64,000 nucleotides of DNA. Source: Paracoccus sp. (in: a-proteobacteria) (lineage in GTDB: Bacteria > Pseudomonadota > Alphaproteobacteria > Rhodobacterales > Rhodobacteraceae). The notes under the pieces are model-generated. The model saw only the letters and a list, made by a program, of their open reading frames with translations, searched no databases and was not told the origin of the DNA. The stretch spans positions 1 to 64,000 of the forward strand of contig NZ_JAUNTN010000001.1 in assembly GCF_030538695.1 (NCBI RefSeq). The letters run 5' to 3'. Position 1 is the stretch's first letter. Each line of letters starts with the position of its first letter. Shown here piece after piece: positions 51,723-61,300 of the stretch. A program made the position numbers and the translations under genes.

Positions 51723-54700
51723 CGAGGAACGGAGGGCACTGGCGGAAAGCTTTCGCTTAGGTCACGCAATCGAAAATGCGCTAACGGCCCAGCAAGCGCG
51801 CTTGTTCGTGCGCTCGATACAAAACAGTTGGGGCGTCCAGCCGCTGACCTGGACGCAACGTCAGTCGCTTGAGCTGTTCAGCGACGCGCGGCGGCTGTTA
51901 CATGCAGCTGGCATCTTCGAGGATACTGACGGCCCCGATAGCGAAGCGGCGGCATCCTGCTATCGCCGAGCAGGAGAATTGCTCGAATGGCTCTCGCGAT
52001 CACACGATGAGGTTACACGGGAGGTTCCCACAGAGGTTCTTGCTGCAGGCGCCTATCAACTAGCCGGGCTTCCAGCGATGGCAACGGGAATTTTGCGGCG
52101 CTCTCAGGTAGGCGGTGCTGGCGGCATCATTGTCGCATTCCTGTCCTGTGACTTTGATTCTGTCCTGGGGCGCACTGCGATCTTCTGGCAGGAAAATTTC
52201 GAGCTCACGAGGCGAGATGGCTCCGCACACCTGCTGGATGCCGCCGAAGACAGCGCCGGGGGATCTTTTCCACCGATGCCGGAGCCAGGCAGAGAATCGG
52301 ATGCGGAGGAACAGGATACCCCTCGTCAGGCATCCTTCAGCCCTCTCGCGTGGTACCTCGTCGTAGAGACTATCCGCTCGCTCGGTTTGTTGGCTGAAAG
52401 CCTGCGGCGGGGCGAACAGACCCGAACGGGAATCGCCCTAGAGAAGCTGAAAACATTGGCCGATATCGCCACACGTTGGACCAATGATGAGACATGGGTA
52501 ATGCTGCGCCTGGTGTTGGCAGCAGCCGAACGCTTCGTGCGGAATAGTCTGCATCGACGTGCTACAGCTCTCGTTGAAGACACGCCAGCGGCAGCCAATC
52601 AGCTACGCCGCTTTGCACGCGAGCAATTTGGACGTGGACGCGGCGTGTTGTGGGCCTCGCAGATTCAGGGGATCGAGCGACTAACGGATGGAAACGCCTT
52701 CGCCCTCTGCACTCCGACGGGCTCAGGCAAGACGATGGTTGCCAATCTCGCGCTCGTCAAAGAGCTGCTACTTACACCTCCCGAACCCGGAGCACCGGGG
52801 CGGCTCGCCCTCTATCTCGTACCATCTCGCGCGTTGGCAGGTGAGGTCGAAGCAAAACTCAGTTCCGAGTTCCGAGGCGAGAACATCGTGATCACTGGCC
52901 TCTACGGAGGGACTGACTGGGGCATCACCGATAACTGGCTAACGACCGAAACGCCCACGGTTCTCATCGCCACCGTCGAAAAAGCCGAGGCGCTGATGCG
53001 CTACTTGGGTACGCTGCTAATTTATCGTCTAGCTTTGCTCATCATCGACGAGGCGCATCAGGTAGTGGTGGCGGGAACGCCCAAGACAATGCGCGACCTC
53101 GCGGCACACGGCGATCGATCCATTCGACTTGAAAGCTTGGTATCCCGTATCCTCGTGCTCAAGCCGAACATAGCGCGGATCGCACTTACTGCCGTTGCCG
53201 GCGGCGCAGCACCACCGGTATCGCGATGGATTGAGGGTGATGACGCTGCTGTCCCGGTAGGTCTCGGCTATCGAAGTAGTCGTCAGCTGGTCGGGGTGCT
53301 GGAATGCCGCCCTAATCAGTCCCCTTTCATCACTTTGGAACTGAATAACGGGCAGCCACTTTATGTGCGAGGTCGCGATGCACCCGTGTTCCTCGCGCTC
53401 GGCTTGCCGCCGATGCCTGACCCGCCAGCGGGGGTGAAAAACAGCCTGCATCATTATGTACAGATCCACGCGCTATGGACGGCGCTGCATCTCGCCCCGA
53501 GCGGTCGGCGTATACTGGTGTCGATTACTCAGGGCCCAGATCGCGTAATGCGGCGCTATGCCGAAGCCTTTGATCTGGCGGGGTGGTCTGCAATCGCCCC
53601 CTTTGCGCCGAGAACTGAGGATGCGCGGCGGCTGTTCGATGAGGCGCGCGCGGCCTGTGTCGACTATTGCGGCGAGGGGTCAAGCGAGGTCCGCCTACTT
53701 GATCGCGGCATCGCCACTAGCCATGGTCAGATGCCGCAACGACTGCGGCGCCTAATGGTTGAACTGATTGATAAGCAGGTGTGTCCGATCACGGTCGCCA
53801 CCGCGACATTGACCGAAGGGGTCAACCTACCTTTCGATCTTATTATTCTCCCGAGCCTAGAGCGTATCGTCGAGTTCGGCACTAATGGCGCGCCGGTAAC
53901 CGACATCATTCCTACCTCGGAATTCCGCAACCTCGCTGGGCGCGCAGGACGGCCCGGGGCGGCGGAAGCGATGGAAGGCCTTACCTTGGTCTGCGTGCCA
54001 ATGGCGAACAGCGCGACGGCGGCGAGCAAGCAAGACGAGCAGCGCAGACAACGTGACGCCTATGTCGCAAACCTCAACCGGATGCTCCATCTACTGGCGC
54101 TCGAGGAGTCGGCCGACCTCGTGGTCTATGCGCCGCTGCAGACATTGCTGGCGTCGATCTGGACAAAGTTGCGGGATCACCTCGGACTGCGAACCGTGGC
54201 CGACCTACACAATTTCCTTGAGCAGACGATGCCCGAGGGGATCGGGACTGATCTTGGCGTCGGTTCGCCTGCACTGCTCGACATGCTAGGTGACAGCCTT
54301 GACGAGCTCGATGGTATAATCATCGCTGCCGTCGACGAAATCGAGAAGCTGGAAGGCTTGTCTGCGGCGTCGCTCGAAGCCGCCCTGAGTCGTGTGTGGC
54401 AACGGACCTTCACCCGATATTCAAGTGCTGTGGAGAGCTGGATGGAGGCAGCCTTCATCAAACGCGGCCAAGCTGTGGTCGAGCGTCTATATCCCGACCC
54501 GGTTCAGCGGCGAACCCTCTATCAAATCGGCTTCACCCCCTATGTCGGTCGCCAGTTCCAGCAGGTGTCGCCTCAGATCAACACCGTCCTCAAGGCAGCA
54601 GCCGATTATGGCCGGCGATCGCCGGAGGCGCGCTTTACCCTTTTTTGGCAGATCGGGGAATTGGTACGAACCGGTCGAGGGTTCGGGTTTACTTCACGTG

Positions 54701-55401
54701 GGGCTACTGAAACCGCACTAATCGGGCGCTGGCACGAGGTAGCCGGCTGGTGGTTACAACGCGAAGGTGCGCCACCGCCACCGCCGGTGGAGTTGAGACG
54801 ATGGCAGGGATTTGTTGCAAACAATCTGGAATTTCGTCTCGGGGTGGCAGTGGGCGCTGCCGTTGCAGAAGCGTGGAATGCAGGTGCCGGCGAGCTTGAG
54901 GTGCCGAGTCTAGACACGTGGCGAGCAACTAGCGGCTTGCCATGGATCGGTTTCTGGTTCCGTGAGCTTTTACGTTGGGGAACATTGGATCCGTTTGTCG
55001 CCTTCTCGCTCGCACAGGGGATCGTCGGAACAAGGGACGAAGGCGCTGCACGACGTGTGGATTATGACTTATGGCTAGTTCAACGAGGCGCACCGATTTC
55101 AGATGAGGACTTGATCGACCCGCAGCTCTTTCTCGAATGGTACAGGTCATTGCCTAAGCCGGATCGGGTCGCGGCAACGTCTAGGACAGTGAGTGCAAGC
55201 TTCACCGAAGTGGAAGGGAAACTCAGTCGGTATGCGGTTCGGCCCGTGCCCACTCCTGATGGCATTATCTGGCTGGATCCCGCAGGCTTTCAGATCGCTC
55301 AGAGCGCCTCGGTGCCTGGCGAGGCTGACATAGACTTATCGAGACGGGACTATGAGTTGGTAAACGATGGCTCCGGCGCCCGGATCGTGCGAACTTATTA
55401 G
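51709..55401 (+). CDS. hamB: HamB-like Ski2-type helicase
   Basis: 1230 aa. An N-terminal helical region of about 315 residues is followed by the helicase core: Walker A TPTGSGKT (335-342), DEAH (447-450), a SAT-like ALTAVAG and motif VI NLAGRAGRPG near 745. GRAGRPG is the Ski2/Hel308 signature. A helical C-terminal domain runs from about 800 to 1230. In Hachiman, HamB tracks DNA and licenses the HamA nuclease when it meets broken or phage DNA. The gene is long for HamB; the extra N-terminus deserves attention. It ends the four-gene operon; no clear terminator follows. Confidence 0.85.
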   Translation: MAELDEERRALAESFRLGHAIENALTAQQARLFVRSIQNSWGVQPLTWTQRQSLELFSDARRLLHAAGIFEDTDGPDSEAAASCYRRAGELLEWLSRSHDEVTREVPTEVLAAGAYQLAGLPAMATGILRRSQVGGAGGIIVAFLSCDFDSVLGRTAIFWQENFELTRRDGSAHLLDAAEDSAGGSFPPMPEPGRESDAEEQDTPRQASFSPLAWYLVVETIRSLGLLAESLRRGEQTRTGIALEKLKTLADIATRWTNDETWVMLRLVLAAAERFVRNSLHRRATALVEDTPAAANQLRRFAREQFGRGRGVLWASQIQGIERLTDGNAFALCTPTGSGKTMVANLALVKELLLTPPEPGAPGRLALYLVPSRALAGEVEAKLSSEFRGENIVITGLYGGTDWGITDNWLTTETPTVLIATVEKAEALMRYLGTLLIYRLALLIIDEAHQVVVAGTPKTMRDLAAHGDRSIRLESLVSRILVLKPNIARIALTAVAGGAAPPVSRWIEGDDAAVPVGLGYRSSRQLVGVLECRPNQSPFITLELNNGQPLYVRGRDAPVFLALGLPPMPDPPAGVKNSLHHYVQIHALWTALHLAPSGRRILVSITQGPDRVMRRYAEAFDLAGWSAIAPFAPRTEDARRLFDEARAACVDYCGEGSSEVRLLDRGIATSHGQMPQRLRRLMVELIDKQVCPITVATATLTEGVNLPFDLIILPSLERIVEFGTNGAPVTDIIPTSEFRNLAGRAGRPGAAEAMEGLTLVCVPMANSATAASKQDEQRRQRDAYVANLNRMLHLLALEESADLVVYAPLQTLLASIWTKLRDHLGLRTVADLHNFLEQTMPEGIGTDLGVGSPALLDMLGDSLDELDGIIIAAVDEIEKLEGLSAASLEAALSRVWQRTFTRYSSAVESWMEAAFIKRGQAVVERLYPDPVQRRTLYQIGFTPYVGRQFQQVSPQINTVLKAAADYGRRSPEARFTLFWQIGELVRTGRGFGFTSRGATETALIGRWHEVAGWWLQREGAPPPPPVELRRWQGFVANNLEFRLGVAVGAAVAEAWNAGAGELEVPSLDTWRATSGLPWIGFWFRELLRWGTLDPFVAFSLAQGIVGTRDEGAARRVDYDLWLVQRGAPISDEDLIDPQLFLEWYRSLPKPDRVAATSRTVSASFTEVEGKLSRYAVRPVPTPDGIIWLDPAGFQIAQSASVPGEADIDLSRRDYELVNDGSGARIVRTY

Positions 55402-55681
55402 TTGAAATTATATGTCAAAATGCCAGCTTCAGCCCTGCCGCGCGGCCCTTCTTTGGCAACTTTCTCTTCGCCGGCGTTGAGCAGTCACCTTGATCAGAAT
55501 ACATGAAAGAAACCTTCCAACTGTAGTGCAGAAGAGCGCACGGTCGACAGACGGCCCACTTGGGAAGCTACGGCGCAGCGCCCGTCTTGGCGCCGCTAGT
55601 GGCAGCAGTGGGCCGATCAGGTCGATCATGAGGATCACTCCTACAGTCCCGATCTTTGCGGCTGAGGCAGGTGACATCTTT

Positions 55682-56119
55682 TCAGCCACCTGCTGCCCCG
55701 CCGCCGTCCACATCCTCCGACACCTCCTGCCGCAGCTTCGGCCCCTGGGCCAGACGCCGACCGAGAGCCGAGATAAACGCCTCGTAGCGCTCCCCTGCTT
55801 TCGCCCGTGCTGCCTTGGCTGCGGGTTCCGGCAGAGCCGGTGTTGTCGCAAGCCAGAAACGGATGAACACCGCCAGGCTTTCGACGGAGATGCCGACATC
55901 GCGCTCCAGCCGGGTGATCCGTCTGTCGATCTGATCCAGGCGCCTCGCGAGAACCGCCTCGCGGCGCTCTGCGTCATCCGGGGAGAGGAAGGATGCGATC
56001 GCGGCCTCGGCCACCATCGACTGGGATCTGTCGCGCCGGGCAGCGAAGTCTACCAGCATCTGCATGACCTCAGGATCGAGATAGACCGAGATCTTCGTCT
56101 TCTTGCGGCTCGAGGTCAT
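55682..56119 (-). CDS. CopG-like ribbon-helix-helix protein
   Basis: 145 aa. N-terminal RHH domain: KTKISVYLDPEVMQMLVDFA then RRDRSQSMVAEAAIASFL; a helical C-terminus ends in a Gly-rich tail. In related elements this gene lies between traG and trbB and likely regulates the transfer operon or binds near oriT. ATG 56119 has GGAG eight bases upstream. Downstream of it the conserved order is interrupted by the convergent defence operon (about 280 bases away). Confidence 0.9.
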   Translation of the reverse strand: MTSSRKKTKISVYLDPEVMQMLVDFAARRDRSQSMVAEAAIASFLSPDDAERREAVLARRLDQIDRRITRLERDVGISVESLAVFIRFWLATTPALPEPAAKAARAKAGERYEAFISALGRRLAQGPKLRQEVSEDVDGGGAAGG

Positions 56120-56121
56120 GA

Positions 56122-58107
56122 TCAAAGCTCCATGCCGTCATCGGGATTGAGGGAGACCTGGCGCGCGACACCGCGCATCTGCTGCATGATGCGGCGATTG
56201 CGGATAGCGCCATCCTCGTCTTCCTCGGGTGGGTCGAATTCAAACTCGTTCTCGAGAGGCGTCTGCCTGTCAACCGGCTGAGGCTGCGCCAGCTCCGGCT
56301 GAAGACGGCGCTCCGACGCTGTCGGGTCCTCATCCTCCGATCCCACCTTGGAGACTGGCTCCAGCTCGTCATCTTGCGTGGGCACTGCCAGACTGCTCCA
56401 GTCATCCTCTCCCGAGACGCCCACTTCCTCCAAGTCGGGTGGCGGCAAGACCCGCTCGGTGAACCGCGCATCTTCGTAATACCGTGCTTTTGTCGCCCGG
56501 ATCGGTGGTGTGCCGGCCACCATGACAATCTCGTCGGATGGCGGCAGCTGCATGATTTCTCCGGGCGTGAGCAAGGCCCGCGCGGTTTCCGACCGGGACA
56601 CCATGAGATGGCTGAGCCAAGGCGCCAGGCGGTGGCCGGCATAGTTCTTCATCGCCTTCATCTCGGTGGCGGTGCCGAGAGCGTCGGACACCCGCTTGGC
56701 CGTACGCTCATCATTGGTCGCGAAGCTCACCCGGACGTGGCAATTGTCGAGGATCGAATTATTCGGGCCGTAAGCCTTCTCGATCTGGTTCAGCGACTGG
56801 GCGATGAGGAAGCTCTTCAGCCCGTATCCCGCCATGAAGGCGAGCGCACTTTCGAAGAAGTCGAGGCGACCGAGCGCCGGGAACTCGTCGAGCATCAGAA
56901 GCAGCCGATGACGGTCATCCTTGCCTTGCAGATCCTCGGTCAGGCGTCGGCCAACCTGATTGAGGATCAGACGGATGAGCGGCTTGGTGCGATTGATGTC
57001 AGATGGCGGCACCACGAGATACAGCGTGACGGGGCGCACTCCCCCGACAATGTCACCGATCCGCCAGTCGCAGCGGCGCGTGACCTGGGCGACGACAGGG
57101 TCGCGATAGAGGCCGAGGAATGACATCGCCGTCGACAGCACTCCCGAGCGTTCATTCTCGGACTTGTTGAGCAACTCGCGGGCAGCACTGGCGACCACAG
57201 GATGCGGCCCCGCCTCGCCCAGGTGCGGCGTCCGCATCATGGCGCGCAGCGTCGACTCTACAGGACGCCGCGGGTCGGACAGGAAGTTGGCGACACCGGC
57301 CAGCGTCTTATCCTTCTCGGCATAGAGCACATGCAGGATAGCACCGACGAGCAGGCTGTGGCTGGTCTTCTCCCAGTGGTTTCGCCTCTCCAGGCTCCCC
57401 TCGGGGTCGACGAGGATGTCGGCGATGTTCTGGACATCGCGAACCTCCCACTCCCCACGGCGCACTTCCAGCAGCGGGTTGTAGGCCGAAGAGTTCGGAT
57501 TGGTCGGATCGAAGAGGAGGACCCGACCGTGCCGGGCGCGGAACCCGGCGGTCAGTTGCCAGTTCTCGCCCTTGATGTCATGAACGATGGCCGAGCCGGG
57601 CCAGGTGAGAAGAGTGGGGACGACGAGCCCGACACCCTTGCCGGATCGCGTCGGGGCGAAGCAGAGCACATGCTCCGGCCCATCGTGGCGCAGATATTCC
57701 CGGTCATAGCGACCGAGGACCACACCATCCTGGTCCAGCAAACCGGCCGCCTTCACCTCACCCTTCTCGGCCCATCGGGCAGATCCGTAAGTCGCAACGT
57801 TGCGGGCCTCGCGGGCGCGCCAGACCGACATGGCGATGGCCACTCCGATGGCGATGAAGCCCCCCGAGGCGGCGATGATCCCGCCTGTCGCGAAGACCGG
57901 CGGCGCGTAGGCCTCATAGAAATACCACCACCAGAAGATAGCGGGAGGATAGTAGACGGGCGTCCCGAACAGCTCGAACCAGGGCGGGCCCAGCTGTGCC
58001 TGGTAGCCAAGGCTCGCGGCCACGTATTGCGTTGCGCCCCAGGTGGTGGCCAGAATGATGAGGAAGACAATGGAGATCTGCCCCCAGAGGATCTTGGTCG
58101 CGGACAT
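56122..58107 (-). CDS. traG: TraG/VirD4-type coupling protein
   Basis: 661 aa. Two or three N-terminal TM helices (ISIVFLIILATTWGATQYVA; a second near 70-95) anchor it; the ATPase has Walker A FAPTRSGKGVGLVVPTLL near 150 and Walker B LLLMLDEFPALGRL near 400. It recruits the relaxase-DNA complex to the secretion channel. The C-terminal 120 residues are acidic. ATG 58107 has AAGGAG upstream. It lies 26 bases after the relaxase gene. Confidence 0.96.
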   Translation of the reverse strand: MSATKILWGQISIVFLIILATTWGATQYVAASLGYQAQLGPPWFELFGTPVYYPPAIFWWWYFYEAYAPPVFATGGIIAASGGFIAIGVAIAMSVWRAREARNVATYGSARWAEKGEVKAAGLLDQDGVVLGRYDREYLRHDGPEHVLCFAPTRSGKGVGLVVPTLLTWPGSAIVHDIKGENWQLTAGFRARHGRVLLFDPTNPNSSAYNPLLEVRRGEWEVRDVQNIADILVDPEGSLERRNHWEKTSHSLLVGAILHVLYAEKDKTLAGVANFLSDPRRPVESTLRAMMRTPHLGEAGPHPVVASAARELLNKSENERSGVLSTAMSFLGLYRDPVVAQVTRRCDWRIGDIVGGVRPVTLYLVVPPSDINRTKPLIRLILNQVGRRLTEDLQGKDDRHRLLLMLDEFPALGRLDFFESALAFMAGYGLKSFLIAQSLNQIEKAYGPNNSILDNCHVRVSFATNDERTAKRVSDALGTATEMKAMKNYAGHRLAPWLSHLMVSRSETARALLTPGEIMQLPPSDEIVMVAGTPPIRATKARYYEDARFTERVLPPPDLEEVGVSGEDDWSSLAVPTQDDELEPVSKVGSEDEDPTASERRLQPELAQPQPVDRQTPLENEFEFDPPEEDEDGAIRNRRIMQQMRGVARQVSLNPDDGMEL

Positions 58108-58133
58108 GACTGTCGCTCCTTTCCGGTGTTTGA

Positions 58134-59888
58134 TCAGAGGTCGATGCCGCGCTTGCGGCCGAAGTCCCAATCGACCCCTCCGTCCCCGCGTGCGACGCCG
58201 GTGACATCCCGGCCGAGATGCTTTTCGAGGGAGGGGGACCACGGCACGAGCTGGAAGCCGAGCGCGCCGTCGGCGCCATAGCCCTCGATCATCGCAAAGC
58301 GACCCGAGGCCAGCGCGAGACGCTGACGATAGAGGCCGCTGACGTAGTCGCCCGCCCCCGTCTTGCTGAACGGCAACCCGGTTTCCCCTGAGAGCCGCTC
58401 GCCAACCGCCTGCAGCTCCCGGTCGCGCAAGGTTCCGAGCAGGCGCCGGGCAAAGACCACTCTGCCGACCCTCTGCTCGGCCAGCCCCTCCGAGGTCAAA
58501 TGATCGGCCCGGGCTTCCAGAGCCTGCCGGACCTCGGCACCAAAGCCCTGGTCCGACAGCGCGAGCGGTTCCCGCGCGATGGCCTGCCGGTCGAGCCAGG
58601 TGGCCCCGGATGCGGTCACCTGCGCAGCGAGGTCCAGGTCGGACCGGACCGCCAGCGCGACACGACGCTGGCCGCGCGCATCGTCATAGGTGCGGAGTTC
58701 CACGATAGAGCCTGGGGCACTGTCGCCGGCAGCGTCGAGATGGGGCAGACGGATATGGTGGCTCCGGCCATCGACACCATCGACCACGGCATAGGCTGTC
58801 CCCTTCAGCTCGTCATCGAGGCCCCGCTGGACCAGACGACCGATGACGGGAACATCGAGGCTCTCCGCGGCAAGGACGTAACTCGAGGACCCGCGCTCGA
58901 TCCCCCGGTCCGTCAGGGCACGATGCATCCGCTTAATGATGTCGCCACGCTCCCCCATCTCCCGCAGGACCGCCTCGGCATCGTTCCTGATGTGCCATTG
59001 CGACTGTCCGATCTGGTCGGCGACCCCGAGCATTTCCAGCCGGCGCAAACGCCCGACCTTCAGTGTGTGAAACGCATCCGGCTGCCGATCCGCATCCGGC
59101 GCCATGTCGAGGATGCGCGAACGCCCCGCATCCCGCAGCAACTGACGATCGAGCTGCGTCCAGCGCTCGGCCCCGATCTGACGTTCAAGCGTCCGGCGGA
59201 TGTCGAGATCACTGCGCGGGCCCAGTTCCTGGGTGACGAGATCCCGTGCCCTGTCGCGCATCCCCTCCTTGATGTAGTCCCGCGAGATCACGAGATCCTG
59301 GCCGTCGTCGCGCACACCCCGAACGATCAGATGGACATGCGGATGCGCGGTGTTCCAGTGATCGACGCCGAGCCAATCGAGAGACGTGCCGAGATCCTGC
59401 TCCATCCGCCCGACGAGATCGCGGGTAAAGGATTGCAGGTCGGACATGTCCGGCGCGTCGTCGGGCGAGACGATGAAGCGGAAATGATGACGGTCATCGC
59501 GACACCGCCCGGCAAAGGTCCGGCCATCGGCATCCTCCGTTCCCGATCCGAAGAGTCTGGCCTTCTCCCCGTCCCGGGTCACGCCGTCCCGGCGCAGGTA
59601 ATCGAGGTGGGCTCCGAGAGGCGCGGACGTCCCGCTGTGCCGCACCACACGCGCCTTGACCACCGCGCCGCGCGTGCGGGCGGTGATGAGGCGGTTGGCC
59701 TGAATGCTGGCACGCTGACCGCGCCCGAAACGGGACCGATTGCCCGGGGTGACGCGCCCGGCCCGCGAGACACCACCACCGGCCTTTTTCGCAGCGGCCA
59801 GAGCCTGCGCGATGAAGGGCCGGGCCTGCTGCGCCCGGGTGGAGCGGATACGCCCCGGGCGGATGCGGAACTCGCGATCATCGGGCAT
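58134..59888 (-). CDS. Relaxase, VirD2-like (DUF3363)
   Basis: 584 aa. The N-terminal part has a long basic segment, HSGTSAPLGAHLDYLRRDGV and the metal-binding HWNTAHPHVHLIVRG (His triad near 180), which together define this VirD2/TraI-like relaxase with a DUF3363 C-terminal region. It would nick at oriT and lead the strand into the recipient. The catalytic Tyr is not obvious by eye. ATG 59888 is taken from the homologous start MPDDREFRIRPGR. A candidate oriT lies just upstream. Confidence 0.92.
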   Translation of the reverse strand: MPDDREFRIRPGRIRSTRAQQARPFIAQALAAAKKAGGGVSRAGRVTPGNRSRFGRGQRASIQANRLITARTRGAVVKARVVRHSGTSAPLGAHLDYLRRDGVTRDGEKARLFGSGTEDADGRTFAGRCRDDRHHFRFIVSPDDAPDMSDLQSFTRDLVGRMEQDLGTSLDWLGVDHWNTAHPHVHLIVRGVRDDGQDLVISRDYIKEGMRDRARDLVTQELGPRSDLDIRRTLERQIGAERWTQLDRQLLRDAGRSRILDMAPDADRQPDAFHTLKVGRLRRLEMLGVADQIGQSQWHIRNDAEAVLREMGERGDIIKRMHRALTDRGIERGSSSYVLAAESLDVPVIGRLVQRGLDDELKGTAYAVVDGVDGRSHHIRLPHLDAAGDSAPGSIVELRTYDDARGQRRVALAVRSDLDLAAQVTASGATWLDRQAIAREPLALSDQGFGAEVRQALEARADHLTSEGLAEQRVGRVVFARRLLGTLRDRELQAVGERLSGETGLPFSKTGAGDYVSGLYRQRLALASGRFAMIEGYGADGALGFQLVPWSPSLEKHLGRDVTGVARGDGGVDWDFGRKRGIDL

Positions 59889-59966
59889 GGGAGGTCCCCA
59901 CACAGTGCAAAATCGCACTGAATATTAGAGCGTTAGGCACATCTCTCACGGTCCGCGCACGCGCCA

Positions 59967-60027
59967 CACGGTGCGGAGCGCGGCGAAAACATGAACAAAA
60001 ACAACCACCCAACCGCCGCGCACCGTG
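59967..60027. other. Candidate oriT: imperfect inverted repeat with A/C-rich spacer
   Basis: CACGGTG-cggag-CGCGGCG (59967-59985) and CGCCGCG-CACCGTG (60014-60027) are reverse complements except for five looped-out bases. The 28-base spacer is almost free of G and T on the plus strand. It sits 79 bases from the relaxase start, the usual location of oriT in trb-type elements. No nick-site consensus could be confirmed. Confidence 0.35.
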
Positions 60028-60131
60028 CGCCCTTTTATCCTGCCATCCTTCGGTCGTGGTGCCCACCACCACTCCTTGCGCCTTCCAAGACACGCCAGAG
60101 CACGACGGAATGCGAAGTGTCGTCGCGCGGA

Positions 60132-60896
60132 TCATGGCTGGACCTCACCAGTCTCCCGCTGGACAAAGAGGCCCTCAGGCTGCGGGGTGATGCCCGCCTG
60201 CGGCACCGCCGGGACGGGTGAAGGAGTGGCGCCGACCGTCGGGTGAGGCGACACAGGATCGGTCGCAAAGGTCCCGTCGTCGCGGCTGATGAAGAGCGCC
60301 GCCTCACGCCAATCGCGCGGTCGGGCTACAGTGATAGCGGTGCCCGATGGCCGCTCGCCAAGCAGAACGGGTGCAAGCGCAGCGACATAGGCACGTGTCT
60401 CGGGAGGCAGCGGACGATCCGCCAGTCGGTATTCTTCGTAGCGGGCGGGACCGGCATTATAGGCCGCCAGCATCGCCGAGACATCGCCATAGCGGTCCCA
60501 CATCTCGCGCAGATAGGCCGTGCCCGCGAGGATGTTGTCACGCGGCTCAAAAGGGTCTCGGCCGAGGCCATGACGGATGCGCAGCCCGGCCCAGGTGTCG
60601 GGCATGACCTGCATCAGCCCCATCGCACCGGCCGACGACAGCGCGCGCACATCACCCGCGCTTTCCGCCCGCATCACGGCCATGATCCATGTCGTCGGAA
60701 TGCCGAAGCGCTGCGATGCCTCGGTGACCTGGGCGGCGTAGGGATGCACGGCAATTGCGTGATCGGGCGCATCGGTTTGCGCCAACAGCGGCTGCGTGGC
60801 GGTGACCGGGATGAGGAGGCCGGAAAGAAGAAGGAGGAGCATGCGGCGGCGGGCGCCGCATCTCCCCGAAGCGGGACGGGTGCAGGACATTGTCAT
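60132..60896 (-). CDS. Lytic transglycosylase (VirB1-like)
   Basis: 254 aa: signal peptide (about 19-40), then an SLT domain with catalytic Glu in AVMRAESAGD and the motifs GAMGLMQVMPDTW and AAYNAGPARYEEY. It opens peptidoglycan so the conjugation channel can assemble. The C-terminal 60 residues are a Pro/Thr-rich tail. It lies two bases after the DUF736 gene. Confidence 0.94.
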   Translation of the reverse strand: MTMSCTRPASGRCGARRRMLLLLLSGLLIPVTATQPLLAQTDAPDHAIAVHPYAAQVTEASQRFGIPTTWIMAVMRAESAGDVRALSSAGAMGLMQVMPDTWAGLRIRHGLGRDPFEPRDNILAGTAYLREMWDRYGDVSAMLAAYNAGPARYEEYRLADRPLPPETRAYVAALAPVLLGERPSGTAITVARPRDWREAALFISRDDGTFATDPVSPHPTVGATPSPVPAVPQAGITPQPEGLFVQRETGEVQP

Positions 60897-60898
60897 TT

Positions 60899-61234
60899 TC
60901 AGTCCTGCTCATCGCGCTTCTTCGGGCGGGTCCAGTGCAGCCCCCATGCCCTGCCCTCCTCATCCGACTGGAACAGGCGGGCGCGGATCGGATGCTGGAA
61001 AACCGGATCATCGAGCACGACCGAAACGAAAGCCCCTGCGGTTTCGCCGGTGTGTTTCCAGCCAGCGCCAACCTCCGGGCCCTCCTCGTCACCGAGGTGG
61101 ATACGATAGGCAGGAGCCTTCTCGGCATCGACGTTATCGGTTGGAACAAAGGTCAGCTCCAGGTCGAGCGAGAGCGTGCGAACCTGTCCGGAATAGCCGG
61201 ACGGGGTGCGTGTGAATTGGCCGATCTGTGGCAT
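60899..61234 (-). CDS. DUF736 protein
   Basis: 111 aa: PQIGQFTRTPSGYSGQVRTL starts a small beta-rich domain; EEGPEVGAGWKHTGETAGAF and SVVLDDPVFQHPIRA complete the DUF736 pattern. The family is linked to plasmids and ICEs of alphaproteobacteria; its function is unknown. ATG 61234 has AAGGAG upstream. The next gene upstream is the TraF-type peptidase. Confidence 0.92.
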   Translation of the reverse strand: MPQIGQFTRTPSGYSGQVRTLSLDLELTFVPTDNVDAEKAPAYRIHLGDEEGPEVGAGWKHTGETAGAFVSVVLDDPVFQHPIRARLFQSDEEGRAWGLHWTRPKKRDEQD

Positions 61235-61300
61235 TGGAAGCTCCTTCCTCATGCGGTGAATGGGAGGCAGGCCGCTTGCACGTCCCGCCGTGGACGCGCG

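Noticed and set aside
57202..59921. Long plus-strand open frames opposite traG and the relaxase
   Set aside because: Both strands stay open because of GC-rich codons; the minus-strand proteins carry clear conserved motifs and the plus-strand frames do not.
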